A DNA stretch of 64,000 nucleotides, taken from assembly GCA_963989245.1 (NCBI GenBank), contig OZ022339.1:56186795-56250794 (forward strand). The letters are read 5' to 3'. Of this stretch, positions 10,227 through 21,243 are shown one piece after another. Under the pieces are notes generated by a model. It saw only the letters and a program-made list of their open reading frames with translations, did no database searches and was not told the DNA's origin. Numbering within the stretch: the stretch's first letter is position 1; every line of letters starts with the position of its first letter. The stretch comes from Nansenia antarctica. Taxonomy: Eukaryota; Chordata; Actinopteri; Argentiniformes; Microstomatidae. Made by a program: the position numbers and the translations under genes.

Positions 10227-10849
10227 TTACCACATGACTTGGGATTCATATCTGCTTTCAAACTCATGAATTAGACCTCTCAATACATCAAACTTGTCCC
10301 TGTCAGCATTTGAAACAGTCTCTTTCCTGTACTTGCCTTCACTGTCAAGCAGAAGTGTCAGCTGTCCAATAGCTACCATGAGCTCATCCTTGCATTCACC
10401 AATAGTCAAATTACCTTGCTGGAACCTGAGGGAGGGGAACTGTAAACATTTTCCAGTGTCACGCATGTTGGCTAGGAAACACTGGAAACGCTCTGTGCAC
10501 GGTCGCAACAAGCAGATATGTTTTAGGTCACTGTTATCACTTGTAGCCACTTGAATTTGAATGGCAGGTAATAGCCTCCATATTTTCAACAGAGTCGCTT
10601 GTCTCCATGCAGACCACCTAATGTTGTGAAACTTTAGCCTACTACTTTCACAAAGGAAATGCCATTCTCATCACATATCTTCTTTAGTTGTTCTGTTGTT
10701 TTTGCACCCCCTTTCTGTAAATAAAATCTTAACAACTTGACAACCATGCGATCAGCTGACTGGAGGGTGTGAGCGGTACACAGAATACACACAAGGGAAT
10801 CCCCAATCGTCGCCGCTAAAGGTTTAACACCTTGCTTGAAAAAAACCAT
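10227..10849 (-). pseudogene. Transposase-like protein fragment, family uncertain
   Basis: Two minus-strand open stretches, 10849-10634 and 10589-10227, connect across a short broken segment (about S-R-L-K-F-H-N-I-R-W-S-A-W-R-Q-A). They read like the middle of a hAT-type transposase: C-T-A-H-T-L near the start, a helical stretch with R-W-S-A-W, then a long lysine/leucine-rich helical part ending in a D-K-F-D-V-L-R-G-L region. No BED finger, dimerisation domain or terminal repeats are seen. It may be a remnant or part of a domesticated gene. I do not recognise the exact family. Confidence 0.45.
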
Positions 10850-11088
10850 CTACTTAATCAAGAACGATGGATAAAAGTTACATGATTAACAACTAATTGA
10901 CATTAACACATTTGTCATCTTGCAAGTGATGTACTGTATGTAGAAAATCGGAATGTTTCCGTAACGTTATTTTGAGCATGCATTGGGTTATGTTAGATCT
11001 GAAATAATCTCAGACACTAAGAATGAAAGTTTCACCTCTCTAACCCTAACCATGTCTATGTTAAAATTTGAAACATGTATATGTTTCA

Positions 11089-11225
11089 GTTGTGGTCCTC
11101 TGTGGCTCAGTTGGTAGAGCATGGTGCTAACAACGTTTAGGTTGTGGGTTCAGTTCCCGCTGGGAAAATGTATGCACTCACTGCAATGTAAGTCGCTTTG
11201 AATAAAAGCGTCAGTTAAATGGCAT
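11089..11225 (+). mobile_element. tRNA-derived SINE
   Basis: The 5' part has a pol III A box (TGGCTCAGTTGGTAGAG at 11102-11118) and a B-box-like GGTTCAGTTCC near 11147-11157, with a poorly tRNA-like middle. It is followed by the 3' segment GTAAGTCGCTTTGAATAAAA and GCGTCAGTTAAATG common to fish SINEs and seen again near 39025-39060. A functional tRNA gene is unlikely because the cloverleaf is broken and the SINE tail follows directly. Confidence 0.8.
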
Positions 11226-11245
11226 ATATTTATATTTATTATTAT

Positions 11246-11249
<4 letters not shown>

Positions 11250-11291
<42 letters not shown>

Positions 11292-11297
11292 ACACAC
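11250..11297. repeat. (CT)n-(CA)n microsatellite
   Basis: Simple repeat of CT then about 30 bases of CA with one GA interruption. Confidence 0.95.
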
Positions 11298-11681
11298 GGT
11301 CTGAGCGCATGTAGGAAAATGTGGAGATGGGAGGGTAGGGGCAGTTGAGAAACAGGCTACATGTTCTAGTTGAATGAGTAATGCTGCATAGTGTTGCAAG
11401 CATTTACAAAAATGAACCACCCAAAAAAGCACTTATGAGGATTACGATATGTGATTAGGGCCTGTAATTCCATGAATGTAGTGAACTTTCACTTCCTTCC
11501 TGTGTGAAAACCAAGAGCTCTACCCCTTACAAGGGTAGTGGATACAGAACAGGGCCGAACAATCAGCCATCAGAAGAGAAGAAATTCCTAATTACACATA
11601 AGAAACAGTGGGGGGGGTGTCATGCAAATAAGACATTATTATTGTTCCATTAATGGTGGAATTTCAACGTGCTATCCTCAC

Positions 11682-11765
11682 CTCCGCTCTCTTGAGCATC
11701 TCCCACTTATTCAGGATCTTCATGGCATACACACGCTCTGTGTTTTTCATCTTCACCACTGCAAC
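11682..11765 (-). CDS. cdc42bpb: cdc42bpb exon 3: kinase N-lobe with catalytic lysine
   Basis: 84-nt exon (28 codons, phase 0) between a CTAG acceptor at 11766 and a GTGAGG donor at 11681. It encodes V-A-V-V-K-M-K-N-T-E-R-V-Y-A-M-K-I-L-N-K-then W-E-M-L-K-R-A-E. The K in Y-A-M-K-I-L is the ATP-anchoring lysine of the protein kinase fold. The exon follows G-R-G-A-F-G-E of exon 2 and precedes T-A-C-F-R-E-E of exon 4, exactly as in MRCK kinases. Confidence 0.95.
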
Positions 11766-11829
11766 CTAGAGAGAAAGAGAGGGATACACAGAGAGAAAAC
11801 TAATGAATATCAGGAAGTGCATAATTTGG

Positions 11830-12789
11830 ACCTTTCATTCCATAACAGATTCTCTGTGTAAGAGAGAGAGGAAGTCCATTAATTCACAATTTAACATTCA
11901 CAGAGACGCAATTAAGAGACTGAGAAGCGCAGCATCTTCCTTATTGATGTTTTTCTCCCCTCCTCTTGGCCTACTTACTGTAAGCCTGTCTCTCCCGACG
12001 GAGTCTGAGCTTTCTGAACCACTGGTTTGATCCCTCGTCTACCAAAATCCAAAAAGTGTTTAGAATGGAATCACAAGGCCAGGTTCATAGGCACAGATAG
12101 TAGAGATTGGTTTTGAAGATGCTACTTCATTCTACACGTATTTGATTTCCTTTTACTTTCCCTTCCCAAAATGCAGGCCTTCTGGCACACTGTAAACTGT
12201 TCCGGAGGATGCCTAGTATCACTTGCAGCTACAGTACTGCATTTGTGGTGACATGTTGACAAACACAAGGCAAAAACCTTACTTTGCATTACAAAAAAAA
12301 AATAAACGAGGAATTTGCTCAATGTGTTTTGTTGAAGAGGAGGGAAATGCACTACCTCCGGGTGTGTTGGTTTTAGGGTGCTCTGGCCTGGACCTCCTTC
12401 CAGCAAAAAAAAGCACATTCAGTGTTCGCCCATTCGGTGTGAAAAGACTGAATGTTTACCGAATACAATACTTTTTTTTATGACGTGTTCACACAGTGCA
12501 AGCAATCCATGCTGTTCTGTGAATGAAACGAGCATTGAGTGATGACTGCCTACTGCCAAGTCATATAACTAAAGCAAACATGTCGGCAGTTTGGCATCTG
12601 TTCTCTGAACGACAACGAGAGGCATGTTCCGACATTGACTTCCGTTTTCGTGACTTCAAAATAAAAGTGTGAGCTAAGCGTTGTTGAAAATCAATGAAAC
12701 ATCGCTAGTCAACTAACACAGCTTGTTTTGTGAGCCTGCTAACAATGTAAAGTAGTGTTATAGTTAACTAGGTAGCAGTGGGTATTACT
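11830..12789. other. Intron 2 sequence without recognised features
   Basis: About 1 kb of non-repetitive-looking intron. Short open frames on both strands here have no recognisable domain and no codon-level support. Confidence 0.5.
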
Positions 12790-12975
12790 CACCGAATCCA
12801 TTGCATTGCAATATTTTTGCTTGGCTAGCGACAAAAAACGAGCTGCTATCGGGAGCCAGTGCAGGGTGTGAAGGAGGGGGGTAACATGAGAACATTTTGG
12901 GAGGTTGAACACCAGATGGGCAGCAGCATTCTGGATGAGCTGCAGAGGTCTGATGGCGGAGGTAAATGTACAATA
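12790..12975 (-). pseudogene. L2-like LINE reverse transcriptase C-terminal fragment
   Basis: Minus-strand codons read I-R-P-L-Q-L-I-Q-N-A-A-A-H-L-V-F-N-L-P-K then S-H-V-T-P-L-L-H-T-L-H-W-L-P-I-A-A-R. This is the conserved RT thumb/C-terminal pattern of L2/Rex-type LINEs. It is truncated at both ends. Confidence 0.8.
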
Positions 12976-13100
12976 TTCTGCATTGTTTGGGATATTTTGA
13001 ACAGTTTTAAGTCCTGACATGGCTATTTTGCCTGAAAGTGGACATAGAACGTTCAACTCGTGCCCATAGAGATAGTATTGCGGCCAGAACGTTTAACCAC

Positions 13101-13187
13101 GCTAGCTATAGAGATCTACAGTACTAGCTATAGAGATCTAGAGTACTAGCTACATAGATCTACAGTACTAGCTAGAGATCTACAGCC
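13101..13187. repeat. 22-bp tandem repeat, left block
   Basis: About four copies of AGCTATAGAGATCTACAGTACT, some diverged. The same repeat resumes at 14055 after the LINE, so the LINE is inserted inside one array. Confidence 0.9.
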
Positions 13188-14054
13188 CCTGCTCATCGAC
13201 GGAGAGAGCGTGGAGAGAGTCTCAGCCCTCCGATTCCTGGGGGTGCACATACAGGATGACCTGTCCTGGAAGAACAACACAGCAGCCACCATCAAGAAGA
13301 CACAACAGCGGCTCTACTTCCTGAGAGTCCTCAGGAAGGAACACAACAAGCAGGAGATACTGGTGGCCTTCTACCGCGGCGGAGTGGAGAGCATCCTCAC
13401 CTACGGCATCTGCAACTGGTTCTCCAGCTGCACAACCGCGGAGAGAAATGCGCTACAGAGAGTCGTGAGAACAGCCCAGAAGATCACCGGCGCCCCCCTC
13501 CCCTCTCTGGAAGAGCTGTACAACACACGCTGTCTCAGGAAGGCCTCCAAGATCTCCAGAGACCCAACCCACCCTGGGTACGAACACTTTGCCCGGCTGC
13601 CCTCGAAAAGGCGGTACAGGACCATGGCCGCAAGGACAAACAGACTGAAGCACAGCTTCTACCCCAGGGCCATCCAGGCCCTGAACACAGCAAAGACCTA
13701 GGTTCTGGGCCCTGGACAGTCTGGACGGATTGATGGCAGCTGCTGGATTGAAAAAATCTGGTGTAGTGCTGAGGCACAAATATGTAAATTTCAAGCCTGC
13801 AAACTGCGACACTTTAAATGAATGTGCAATAACACTATGTGCAATATGACAACCCTAGTCGTCTATCTGTACAGTATAGTATAGTGGATAGTGTACATAG
13901 CCTTTATTTATGTAAACCAGCTCCTTTCCCTTCTTGTTTTTTTAGTTTTTTTTTTCTTTCCTAGCACCAGGGGTTTCCTAACCCCTCCTAAATTTCGTTG
14001 TTTGGTACCTGTACTATAGCAAGGACAATAAAGACCATTCATTCATTCATTCAT
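13188..14054 (+). mobile_element. 5'-truncated LINE (CR1/jockey-like) with intact C-terminal frame
   Basis: From 13188 an open frame runs to a stop at 13699-13701. It encodes A-L-R-F-L-G-V-H-I-Q-D-D-L-S-W, F-Y-R-G-G-V-E-S-I-L-T-Y and A-L-Q-R-V-V-R-T-A-Q-K-I-T, ending F-Y-P-R-A-I-Q-A-L-N: the C-terminal part of the RT of fish LINEs often labelled jockey-like. A ~350-bp 3' UTR with T-rich stretch, AATAAA at about 14027 and an (ATTC)n tail completes it. The catalytic part of the RT is missing because of 5' truncation. Related pieces lie at 15597-15826 and 42952-43610. Confidence 0.88.
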
Positions 14055-14172
14055 AGTAGCTACAGAGATCTACAGTACTAGCTATAGAGATCTACAGTAC
14101 TAGCTACAGAGATCTACAGTACTAGCTATAGAGATCTACAGTACTAGCTATAGAGATCTACAGTACTAGCTA
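14055..14172. repeat. 22-bp tandem repeat, right block
   Basis: About five copies of the unit of the left block (AGCTATAGAGATCTACAGTACT and close variants), directly after the LINE tail. Confidence 0.9.
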
Positions 14173-14289
14173 ATATGTTTTAAGTAATAGCGTACATCTG
14201 AGACGAGATGTCCATTAGCCAGCTGCTTTGTTCAGCAATCAGGAAACGGAGGCTATGAGGCAATGGCACATGATAAAGTATTAACCTGG

Positions 14290-14644
14290 TCTAACTATGT
14301 GTGCGTGTGTATTGCCTCAGCAGGACGAGACAAGATGCCCACCCACGCATGCACGCGCATGCACGCACAGGGAGGAACACAGACATACACACACACGCAT
14401 ATATACACACACACACACACAGAGAAGCAGGGAAGCACACATGCAGGAGCGTGCGCGCTTCTCACACACACACACACACAGACAAATAGGCATAATATAC
14501 ACAAACTGTACACAACAGACACAAACCGACAGAGATACAGGGCACTAAACACACTCAAGAGACACATTAGAAAAGACTGGAATCCAGATAGATCCACAAC
14601 CACACATACTCGTACATAAACACACACTCATATACACTCACACA

Positions 14645-14700
<56 letters not shown>
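14290..14700. repeat. CA-rich simple-repeat region
   Basis: Several CA/CACG-rich blocks, the longest a (CA)n run at about 14655-14699. Overlapping open frames on both strands are low-complexity artefacts. Confidence 0.9.
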
Positions 14701-14701
<1 letters not shown>

Positions 14702-15596
14702 CCTTATCAGAGCAGCCCTCCTAGCCACACCAGATAACTGACCTCATTACAAAAACAAACCAAACCCTTGGTGCTCCGAATCCCTCTTTTTCCCCTCCCT
14801 CACTCCCTCACTCCCTCACTCCCTCGCCCTCTATCCTCCTCTCCTTTTTTAGACACAGCGTTTCGACAGAGGCAGTCAGACTGACCTGATTTTGCACCAG
14901 GAGGGACATGGTGGGAGGCATGTGGTGGCCGGGGGTGGGCTTTCACACGCGTGCATGCATGTGTAAACCTGATGAGCTCTCCATGTACGTGACTTGGTGT
15001 GATGACCCAGTGTGTACGTGAGAGAGAGAAACACACACGCACGCATACACACACTACATATCTGACAGTACAGTGGTACATATCCACGGCTGTAATATTG
15101 CGTTCATGTGTACCAGGGCCTATGAGTAGACGGAGGCGGGGGTTGGATGACAGTCATCCAATCAGTTCTGTTGGACTGCATCACTGTCAATGACTGACAG
15201 CGTGGACGGAGAGGGGAGCAGAGAGCCTCCATTGGCTCCACTGGCCCAAGTTAATGATTTGTAAACAGGACAAAGTCATGCATTAGCAGTGCCGGTGATT
15301 CCCATACAGCAGCAGGCTCTAGCTCCTAGCGCTGTTCAACAGAAGGCCCTCGCATGAGAGGGAGAGGGGAACCTTGGGAGTTGTAGGGATGAAGTCAAAT
15401 GGGCAATATTGAACAACAGGACTGATGAGGGCATAATGGAATCAACAAATCCACAAATTGTCTCATAACAAATCCACTGCTGTTTGGTCAAAGTTAACGG
15501 CTACCTCAAACGCATCCAGCACTTCTCCACCCTCCTGTCGATTAAAGTCTTCTCCCCTTTCCCTCTTCTCCCTCAGACAACGTCCATCTTCCTTTC
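14701..15596. other. Intron 2 sequence, no gene seen
   Basis: Contains a short (CTCCCTCA)n stretch near 14796-14825 and a short GA/CA stretch near 15019-15055. No coding or RNA feature recognised. Confidence 0.5.
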
Positions 15597-15826
15597 TATA
15601 TGACAACCCTAGTTGACTATCTGTGCAGTATAGTACAGTGGATTGTGTACATAGCCTTTATTGATGTAAACCAGCTCCTTACCTTCTTGTGATTTTATGC
15701 TTTTTCTAAAATGTGTTTTTTTCCCCTTTCCTAACACCAGGGGAGCCACCCCTCCTACATTTCGTTGTTTGGTACCTGTACTGTAGCAATGACAAATAAA
15801 GTCCATTCCATTCCATTTTGTCTCCT
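15597..15826 (+). mobile_element. 3' UTR fragment of the same LINE family as 13188
   Basis: About 230 bp matching the 3' UTR of the 13188-14054 LINE from ATGACAACCCTAG to TGTTTGGTACCTGTACTGTA, with AATAAA and an (ATTCC)n tail. It has no coding part, so it is a severely 5'-truncated insertion. Confidence 0.85.
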
Positions 15827-16531
15827 ACCCTCCAACTTCTCTCAATCCTCCACTTTCTCCTTCCCTTTCTCTTCAATCTGTGACCATATCGCTTTCTCTT
15901 ATAGCCTTTTTCATTGATGTTGATGCTTTATTATACTCAGAAAAATATCAATACATTTGTGCCTGTTTATTCATGATCAATCTCTCTCTACCTCTCTTTA
16001 TCAGTCTCCTCCTCTCCCATTACTTGCCCTCTCTTGCTCCTACCACACAGGGGTGGGTTTCAGAGGGAGGATGGCACAGGGAAGGGGGAGGGGGGCAAGG
16101 TCTGTTTGGCAGTTGACATAGGTGCAAGCCCAGGCCCAGCCTCTGGAACCCTATGTACCAGAGTGGGGCCGGCTCTCCAGCGGTCCCTCAAACTCTCTTT
16201 CTCCCCAGAAAAGGACTTGAGGGAGTAGTGGACAGCAAGATGGAGAGAGAAAAGAAAGAGGTTGAGAGAGGGTGAGAGTGAGAGAGGTGGGGTTAGGAGG
16301 GAGGATGGGGGAGAGAGAGAGAGAGAGGGAGACACTATCCATTATAAACAGGAAATGCAGCCCCAACACTTATCTGGAAACACATCCTGTCAGTGGAGAG
16401 CCCACAGGAAGCTGGGGAGGGAGGAGAGGCGGAGTCCACAGCGGCTACGGGATGTACACGCTCGCAAGCAGACAAACTCACACACGCACATACTAATGAA
16501 ACTGTTACAACGCCCTTTCTCCTGTGTGAGA

Positions 16532-16562
<31 letters not shown>

Positions 16563-16914
16563 AGTGTGTAAGAGACGGTGTGACACTCCCATAAAACAAA
16601 TAGGGAGGGGCAAATTAACTAAAGACGTGTGCTTGCATGTGTTTTTTGGGAGTGGGGATGGTGGCCTATTTGTGTCATCTGTCAAAGGGAGACATAGGGC
16701 AATTCCATTTTTCTCTGCCTACGCATAAAATAAAAAAAAGGCCATATACTTGACTAAAACGCTACAAAAACACAGTCAACAGGCCCATGCAAACTCAAAC
16801 TAGCGATAATAAAGACTATTTTCACTGGATTATCTTAAACAGTGCATATTTTTTGCAGTGTCACCACCCTTAAGATGGCACCCGTTAATCCAAACAAACC
16901 ACATCCTAGGAGGC
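15827..16914. other. Intron 2 sequence with GA and GT simple repeats
   Basis: A GA-rich tract lies at about 16260-16332 and a (GT)n at about 16535-16566. Nothing else supported. Confidence 0.6.
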
Positions 16915-17053
16915 AGTCTGAGTGCTGAGAGCGAGAGCTAGCTGACCCAGCCCAGTGTGTGAAGCAGCATATTATATGTTGAGCAATCAGAGTGCTGAGA
17001 GCCAGAGCTAGCAGACCCAGCCCAGTGTGTGAAGCAGCATATTATATGTTGAG
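16915..17053. repeat. Two-copy 70-bp tandem duplication
   Basis: The block containing AGTGCTGAGAG ... GAAGCAGCATATTATATGTT occurs at 16921 and again at 16991 with only a few differences. Confidence 0.92.
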
Positions 17054-17218
17054 GGGAACACTATTTTTGTCAGAGTTTCCTCTTGGATATGGTACTCCTT
17101 TCCTGTGTGTTTTCCTGGAAGCTAGGGCTGTCCGGACCGCTTTCCTGTGCCACCAACACCACGGCTGGGCTCAGGGTTGTGTGTGTACACAGTTTCTTGT
17201 TTTCATTTAAAATGTATT

Positions 17219-17562
17219 GAATTAAAATAATTTGCCATCAATCCACACACAATAACTCAGAATGACAAAACGAAAAAGAATACTTTTCTAATTTCAGTAA
17301 ATATATTAAAATTGAAATACAGAAATACCTATGTACATACGTATTCAGACCCTTTGCTATGACACACACTTAAAATAAGCTAAAATGCAAAAATTTCATC
17401 AATAAAACACTCATCAAACGTGTTTTTTGCTTTGTCATTCTTGGGTATTATGTGTGGATTGATGGCAAATTCTTTTAATTTAATCAATTTTAAATTGAGT
17501 TTATAACACAAAATGTGGAAAAGGGGAAGGGGTCTGAAAAATACTTTCCGAAGGCACTGCTT
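17219..17562. mobile_element. Tc1-type fold-back remnant
   Basis: About 60 bp at 17219-17278 (containing TTGCCATCAATCCACACACA) is repeated inverted at about 17423-17482. The outer right part ends GGGGTCTGAAAAATACTTTC, and TATTCAGACCCTTTGCTATG is near 17342; both are typical of Tc1-like termini in fish. No transposase remains. Confidence 0.7.
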
Positions 17563-17569
17563 GTGTGTG

Positions 17570-17573
17570 TGCG

Positions 17574-17624
<51 letters not shown>
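17570..17624. repeat. (GT)n microsatellite
   Basis: About 27 GT units with a few GC interruptions at the left. Confidence 0.95.
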
Positions 17625-17625
<1 letters not shown>

Positions 17626-17680
17626 GGGTTCCAAGAGGTGAGTACGGAGTTCAGAGGCCACAGCTGAGGTGTCGCTGAAA

Positions 17681-17775
17681 AGGTCTAAACACTAGGTATG
17701 TCAAGCCTACCTGTAGGTCTAAAGACTAGGTATGTCAACCCTACCTGTAGGTCTAAAGACTAAGTATGTCCCAGG
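17681..17775. repeat. 34-bp tandem repeat, about 2.7 copies
   Basis: Unit AGGTCTAAAGACTAGGTATG plus TCAACCCTACCTGT, repeated at 17681, 17715 and 17749; the last copy is partial. Confidence 0.9.
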
Positions 17776-18171
17776 TATGGGTATGTGTAATATAAGCACA
17801 CAAAGGCCTGGTGACAGCAGGCGGCACAGAGGAAAATCTTGCACGCACGCACACAGCTGATGTGCTATGGGAGCTATCTGTCTCCATCTGTGGGCCAGAG
17901 GAGCTAATGGGCTAGCCATTGATTAACTTGGCACCTCATTGATTAGTTGCGCTTCATTAAGTGAAAGTCCATCACCTCGTCAGACCCCAATCAGTTCACC
18001 AATGGGGAAACGTTTCTGAGTGTTACTTCAGGTAAACTGACTTCACACCAATCCCCGTCTTAATGTCCCATGATGATTTATGCCAACAGTTAATAAGTAC
18101 TGAAAGTACTAGCCTGCGCACGTGCACACACGCACACAGGCACACCCGTCACACAGGCACACACAGACACA

Positions 18172-18392
18172 GAGCAAAACATTATGACCACTAACAGGTG
18201 AAATGAATAACATTGATTATCTTGTTACCATGGCACCTGTCAAGGGGTGGGATATATTAGGCTGCAAGTGAACAGTCAGTTTTTGACTGTGTGTTGGATG
18301 CAGGAGAAATGGACAGGAATAAAGACCTGAGCCACTTTGATATGGGCCAAATTGTTATGGTAAATTGTTATATTAGGCAGGTGGTCAAACTG
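18172..18392 (+). pseudogene. Tc1-like transposon 5' fragment
   Basis: Starts AGCAAAACATTATGACCACT, the terminal region of a fish Tc1-like family. An ATG at about 18309 reads M-D-R-N-K-D-L-S-H-F-D-M-G-Q-I-V-M, the N-terminus of its transposase. The frame is lost within 15-20 codons and the rest of the element is missing. Confidence 0.75.
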
Positions 18393-18403
18393 TTTTGACT
18401 CAT

Positions 18404-18404
<1 letters not shown>

Positions 18405-18468
<64 letters not shown>
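18405..18468. repeat. (GT)n microsatellite
   Basis: About 31 uninterrupted GT units. Confidence 0.97.
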
Positions 18469-18470
<2 letters not shown>

Positions 18471-18787
18471 GACCAGGGCTCGACAGTGCGACTGTTTTGG
18501 TCGCATTTGCGAGTGAATATATTTCTGTGCGACTTGGAAATACATTCAATAGCACCAGTGTGACTAAAAGACTGCTGAACTACTGTCATGCGCAGTCAAT
18601 CTTATGTGTATAAGCGATGAGGGAATGAAAACAGTGAACAGAAACGCGTGTCGCAGAAATGCTTCACGCGTGTCCTATATGCGCTTAAAATGCGCATAAT
18701 GGGTATATGGGATACATCTCTCATAGCTTAAGTGCATTTTTACTTTCATTTCTTCCTCTCCTATTCTATACTAGTCCTCAAGCCTAA

Positions 18788-19788
18788 AGGCCGATTTAAG
18801 CTTCTGCGTTGAATTTACGCGTGTAGCCTACGTAGCCTACGTAAGGGGTCTCCAAGTTTATAGTTCTACGTTCTAGTTCTACGTTCTACGCGGACCGTGT
18901 CGCGTTGGTCGGTGTACTCATAGCGGCATAGAAACATATGCTTTTCTTATTCTATCTTGTTAACGGTTAACCGCTTCCTGGTGGATGAAACTCCCGTTGA
19001 CAGCGGGGGGGGGGGGAGAGACAAGTTCTTCCCGGGAATTCGCTCCTAGCTGTGTCGATCGTGATAGGAGTGTCGTATCGACACCATTCAAATGGTTTCA
19101 GATTCCCTGTCCTCTCCCCTATCCGGACACGTTTGAATTGTTATCCTAACCCACGGTAAACCACAGTTATTAACCCGCAAAGGGTGCCTCCGGGCACCGT
19201 GTTTGTCCGTGAATAACACCGGCTATGAAGGTGGTAGGGCGATGCATAATAGTGATGAAAAAACGTATTTGATCACCCAACGAACAGCCATGGGGCTCCC
19301 TGTAACTAATCATTTATTTCTAAATAAACAGGATTGTACATCTCGTAAATGTGAATCACGCTCCTTATAGGAAGGCTGTGCCTGACGCTTCCATAGGGCG
19401 CTCTACTCAAAGCGGCATAATAGCGATTTTTTTTTGTTATGCTTGTTGTAAATAAAAGTTATATGATGCATTGAAATGACATTAAACTAAGATAATACGA
19501 TGGTTATCATAATTTTTCAAATCTTTATTAATAAGTAATTACAAAAGTAAATGACATTTCTGTCATGGCTTCCGCATTTTGGCCGACGAGAGTCGGAATC
19601 TTGTCGGAATCATGTGCTACCAAGCAGACCAATCACAGAGCTTACGGTTGCGTAGAAACTGACGCGTTCTTAAATTTTTGGAGATGTGCGCGTCAACCCT
19701 CTCCGTAGGCAACGCAAGGCCACGCGGGCCTACGCAAGCTTCGCCGTAGCCTACGGCGTAGATTTTACGCAGAAGTTTAAATCGGCCT
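18788..19788. mobile_element. PIF/Harbinger-like non-autonomous element
   Basis: Inverted ends AGGCCGATTTAAGCTTCTGCGT and its near-complement are flanked by TAA on the left and TTA on the right, close to the 3-bp TWA target of this superfamily. The subterminal regions are rich in CTACGTAGCCTACG and CGTAGCCTACGGCG. The interior is shared in inverted orientation with 47543-48332 and 35190-36000, including the AT-rich TTATTAATAAGTAATTACA block. No ORF of note. Confidence 0.75.
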
Positions 19789-19884
19789 TTAGATAGACTG
19801 ATATATATAGACTATATATACATTGAGTTTTGACAATGTAACTTCAGTTTTGAACACTGCAACTTAGCAATCGGGAAAACATTT

Positions 19885-20110
19885 TATTTCCTTCCATATG
19901 ATCCTTCATCCAATGCGCCATTCCAATGTTATTGCGCGAGCTTTCGGTCTTTCATAGACCTTCTTCAGGCATACGCACTACGAAAAACTATTCATATTGT
20001 ATCCTACAGACCGTTACCTGAAATGGTCTGCAATGTACCCCACAGTGGGCCTGAAAGTTGCATCAAGACTAGTCTATTTAGTTCATAAGGCTATTCTAGT
20101 TTTTTTGGCG
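19885..20110 (+). mobile_element. Fragment related to the interior of the 8617 element
   Basis: Matches 9190-9600 in pieces: CTTCCATATGATCCTT, TAGACCTTCTTCAGGCATAC and GTGGGCCTGAAAGTTGCATC. No ends recognised. Confidence 0.65.
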
Positions 20111-20114
20111 AAAA

Positions 20115-20345
20115 AAACAAGCTTGTTCACCTTTGCAGTCTTCAGAAGGGCTCGTAACTTTGTTAGAAATTTTGCCAGAGTTTCTTGTAGCCTTCTCCTT
20201 GATGGTGGAAGTGAACTATCTTGATTCTGACATCCTTGTGTAGATGAACCCATGGTTTTTAACACCAGACACAACAGCCACCGCAGTCAGATACTTTAGA
20301 AGGCATGGAGTTACTTCAGAATATATAGTTCAACTATGTGGAATT
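20115..20345 (-). pseudogene. Tc1-like transposase 5' fragment
   Basis: On the minus strand the segment matches the start of the transposase of the Tc1 at 54062-55560 (M-G-S-S ... D-V-R-I ... I-H-F-H-H-Q-G-E-G-Y-K) and its upstream leader. Only the beginning is present. Confidence 0.75.
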
Positions 20346-21235
20346 AAAGGGGGGAGCACCTTGCTGAGAACATATTTAGGAAAAAATATATTTCGAGGAA
20401 CACCAAAAATTAGGGGAATCGGCTGCTGGATTTTCTGGGAAGGATTTAAAATAGAGATGTGTCACAGACAGCATTGTAGCCCTTCAAAAAGAACATCAAG
20501 GTAATCTTTAAGAAATGATGTGTTCAGATAATGGATATAAAATCCAATGTTCAAGTCAACTAGGGACCTACTAAAATATGTTTTAGTACGAAAAAAATTA
20601 AGTATTAAACCAGTAAAGCTTAGGCTTGGGGGTTTGCAAGTGAGCTGTATACTGATTGGCTCGATTGAAACTGTGATGTTGTTGTTTGATCATTAATTGT
20701 TTGGGAATTGTGTCCCATAGCTGAAGAGCAAGTGAAGGAGTTAAAATGGAGGAGACAGTAGACTCTGACATTGTGGGGACAGAACGCATCTGCAGCGATG
20801 TAGAGACATGTACAGCACATTCCTCACGTAAACAACTGATCCATCATGCACGCCCTGATTTGTCCAGGCACAAAAATGGCACAGCCCTGCCAGACCAACA
20901 CCCCTGAGGGAGCACGGAGAGAGGAGGAAGCAGGGAGGAGAGGGAGCTCACAAGTACTCCTTCAGAGGAAGAGGTAACAGTGGAAGGGTGGCTCAAGGTG
21001 AAAGAGTTTGAGAGGATCTTAAACTGTTGTTCTGTTCAACTTTCCTTTAGCGGTGCCATTTAGTATTACTTTTTGGCTGAGAATTCAGTAGAGCCAGTTA
21101 CATCTAAGGAAATGTCAGGAGCACAGAGTAATTAAGTATTGTTGGGTTAGACATAATACAGACACCTAACTAAAGATGCACCACTCCCATAATCAGTATC
21201 GACTGATGCCTGCACAGCTGAGACAATACACCAAG
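20346..21235. other. Intron 2 sequence, nothing recognised
   Basis: About 0.9 kb without a supported gene, RNA or clear repeat. Short minus-strand open frames at 20598-20820 have no recognisable domain. Confidence 0.5.
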
Positions 21236-21243
21236 GCGGTTAC

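Noticed and set aside
11098..11170. tRNA gene
   Set aside because: The A and B boxes are tRNA-like, but the cloverleaf is not intact and a SINE 3' segment follows, so it is a SINE head.
14295..14627. Coding frames in the CA-rich block
   Set aside because: Low-complexity Thr/His or Cys/Val repeats produced by (CA)n/(GT)n.
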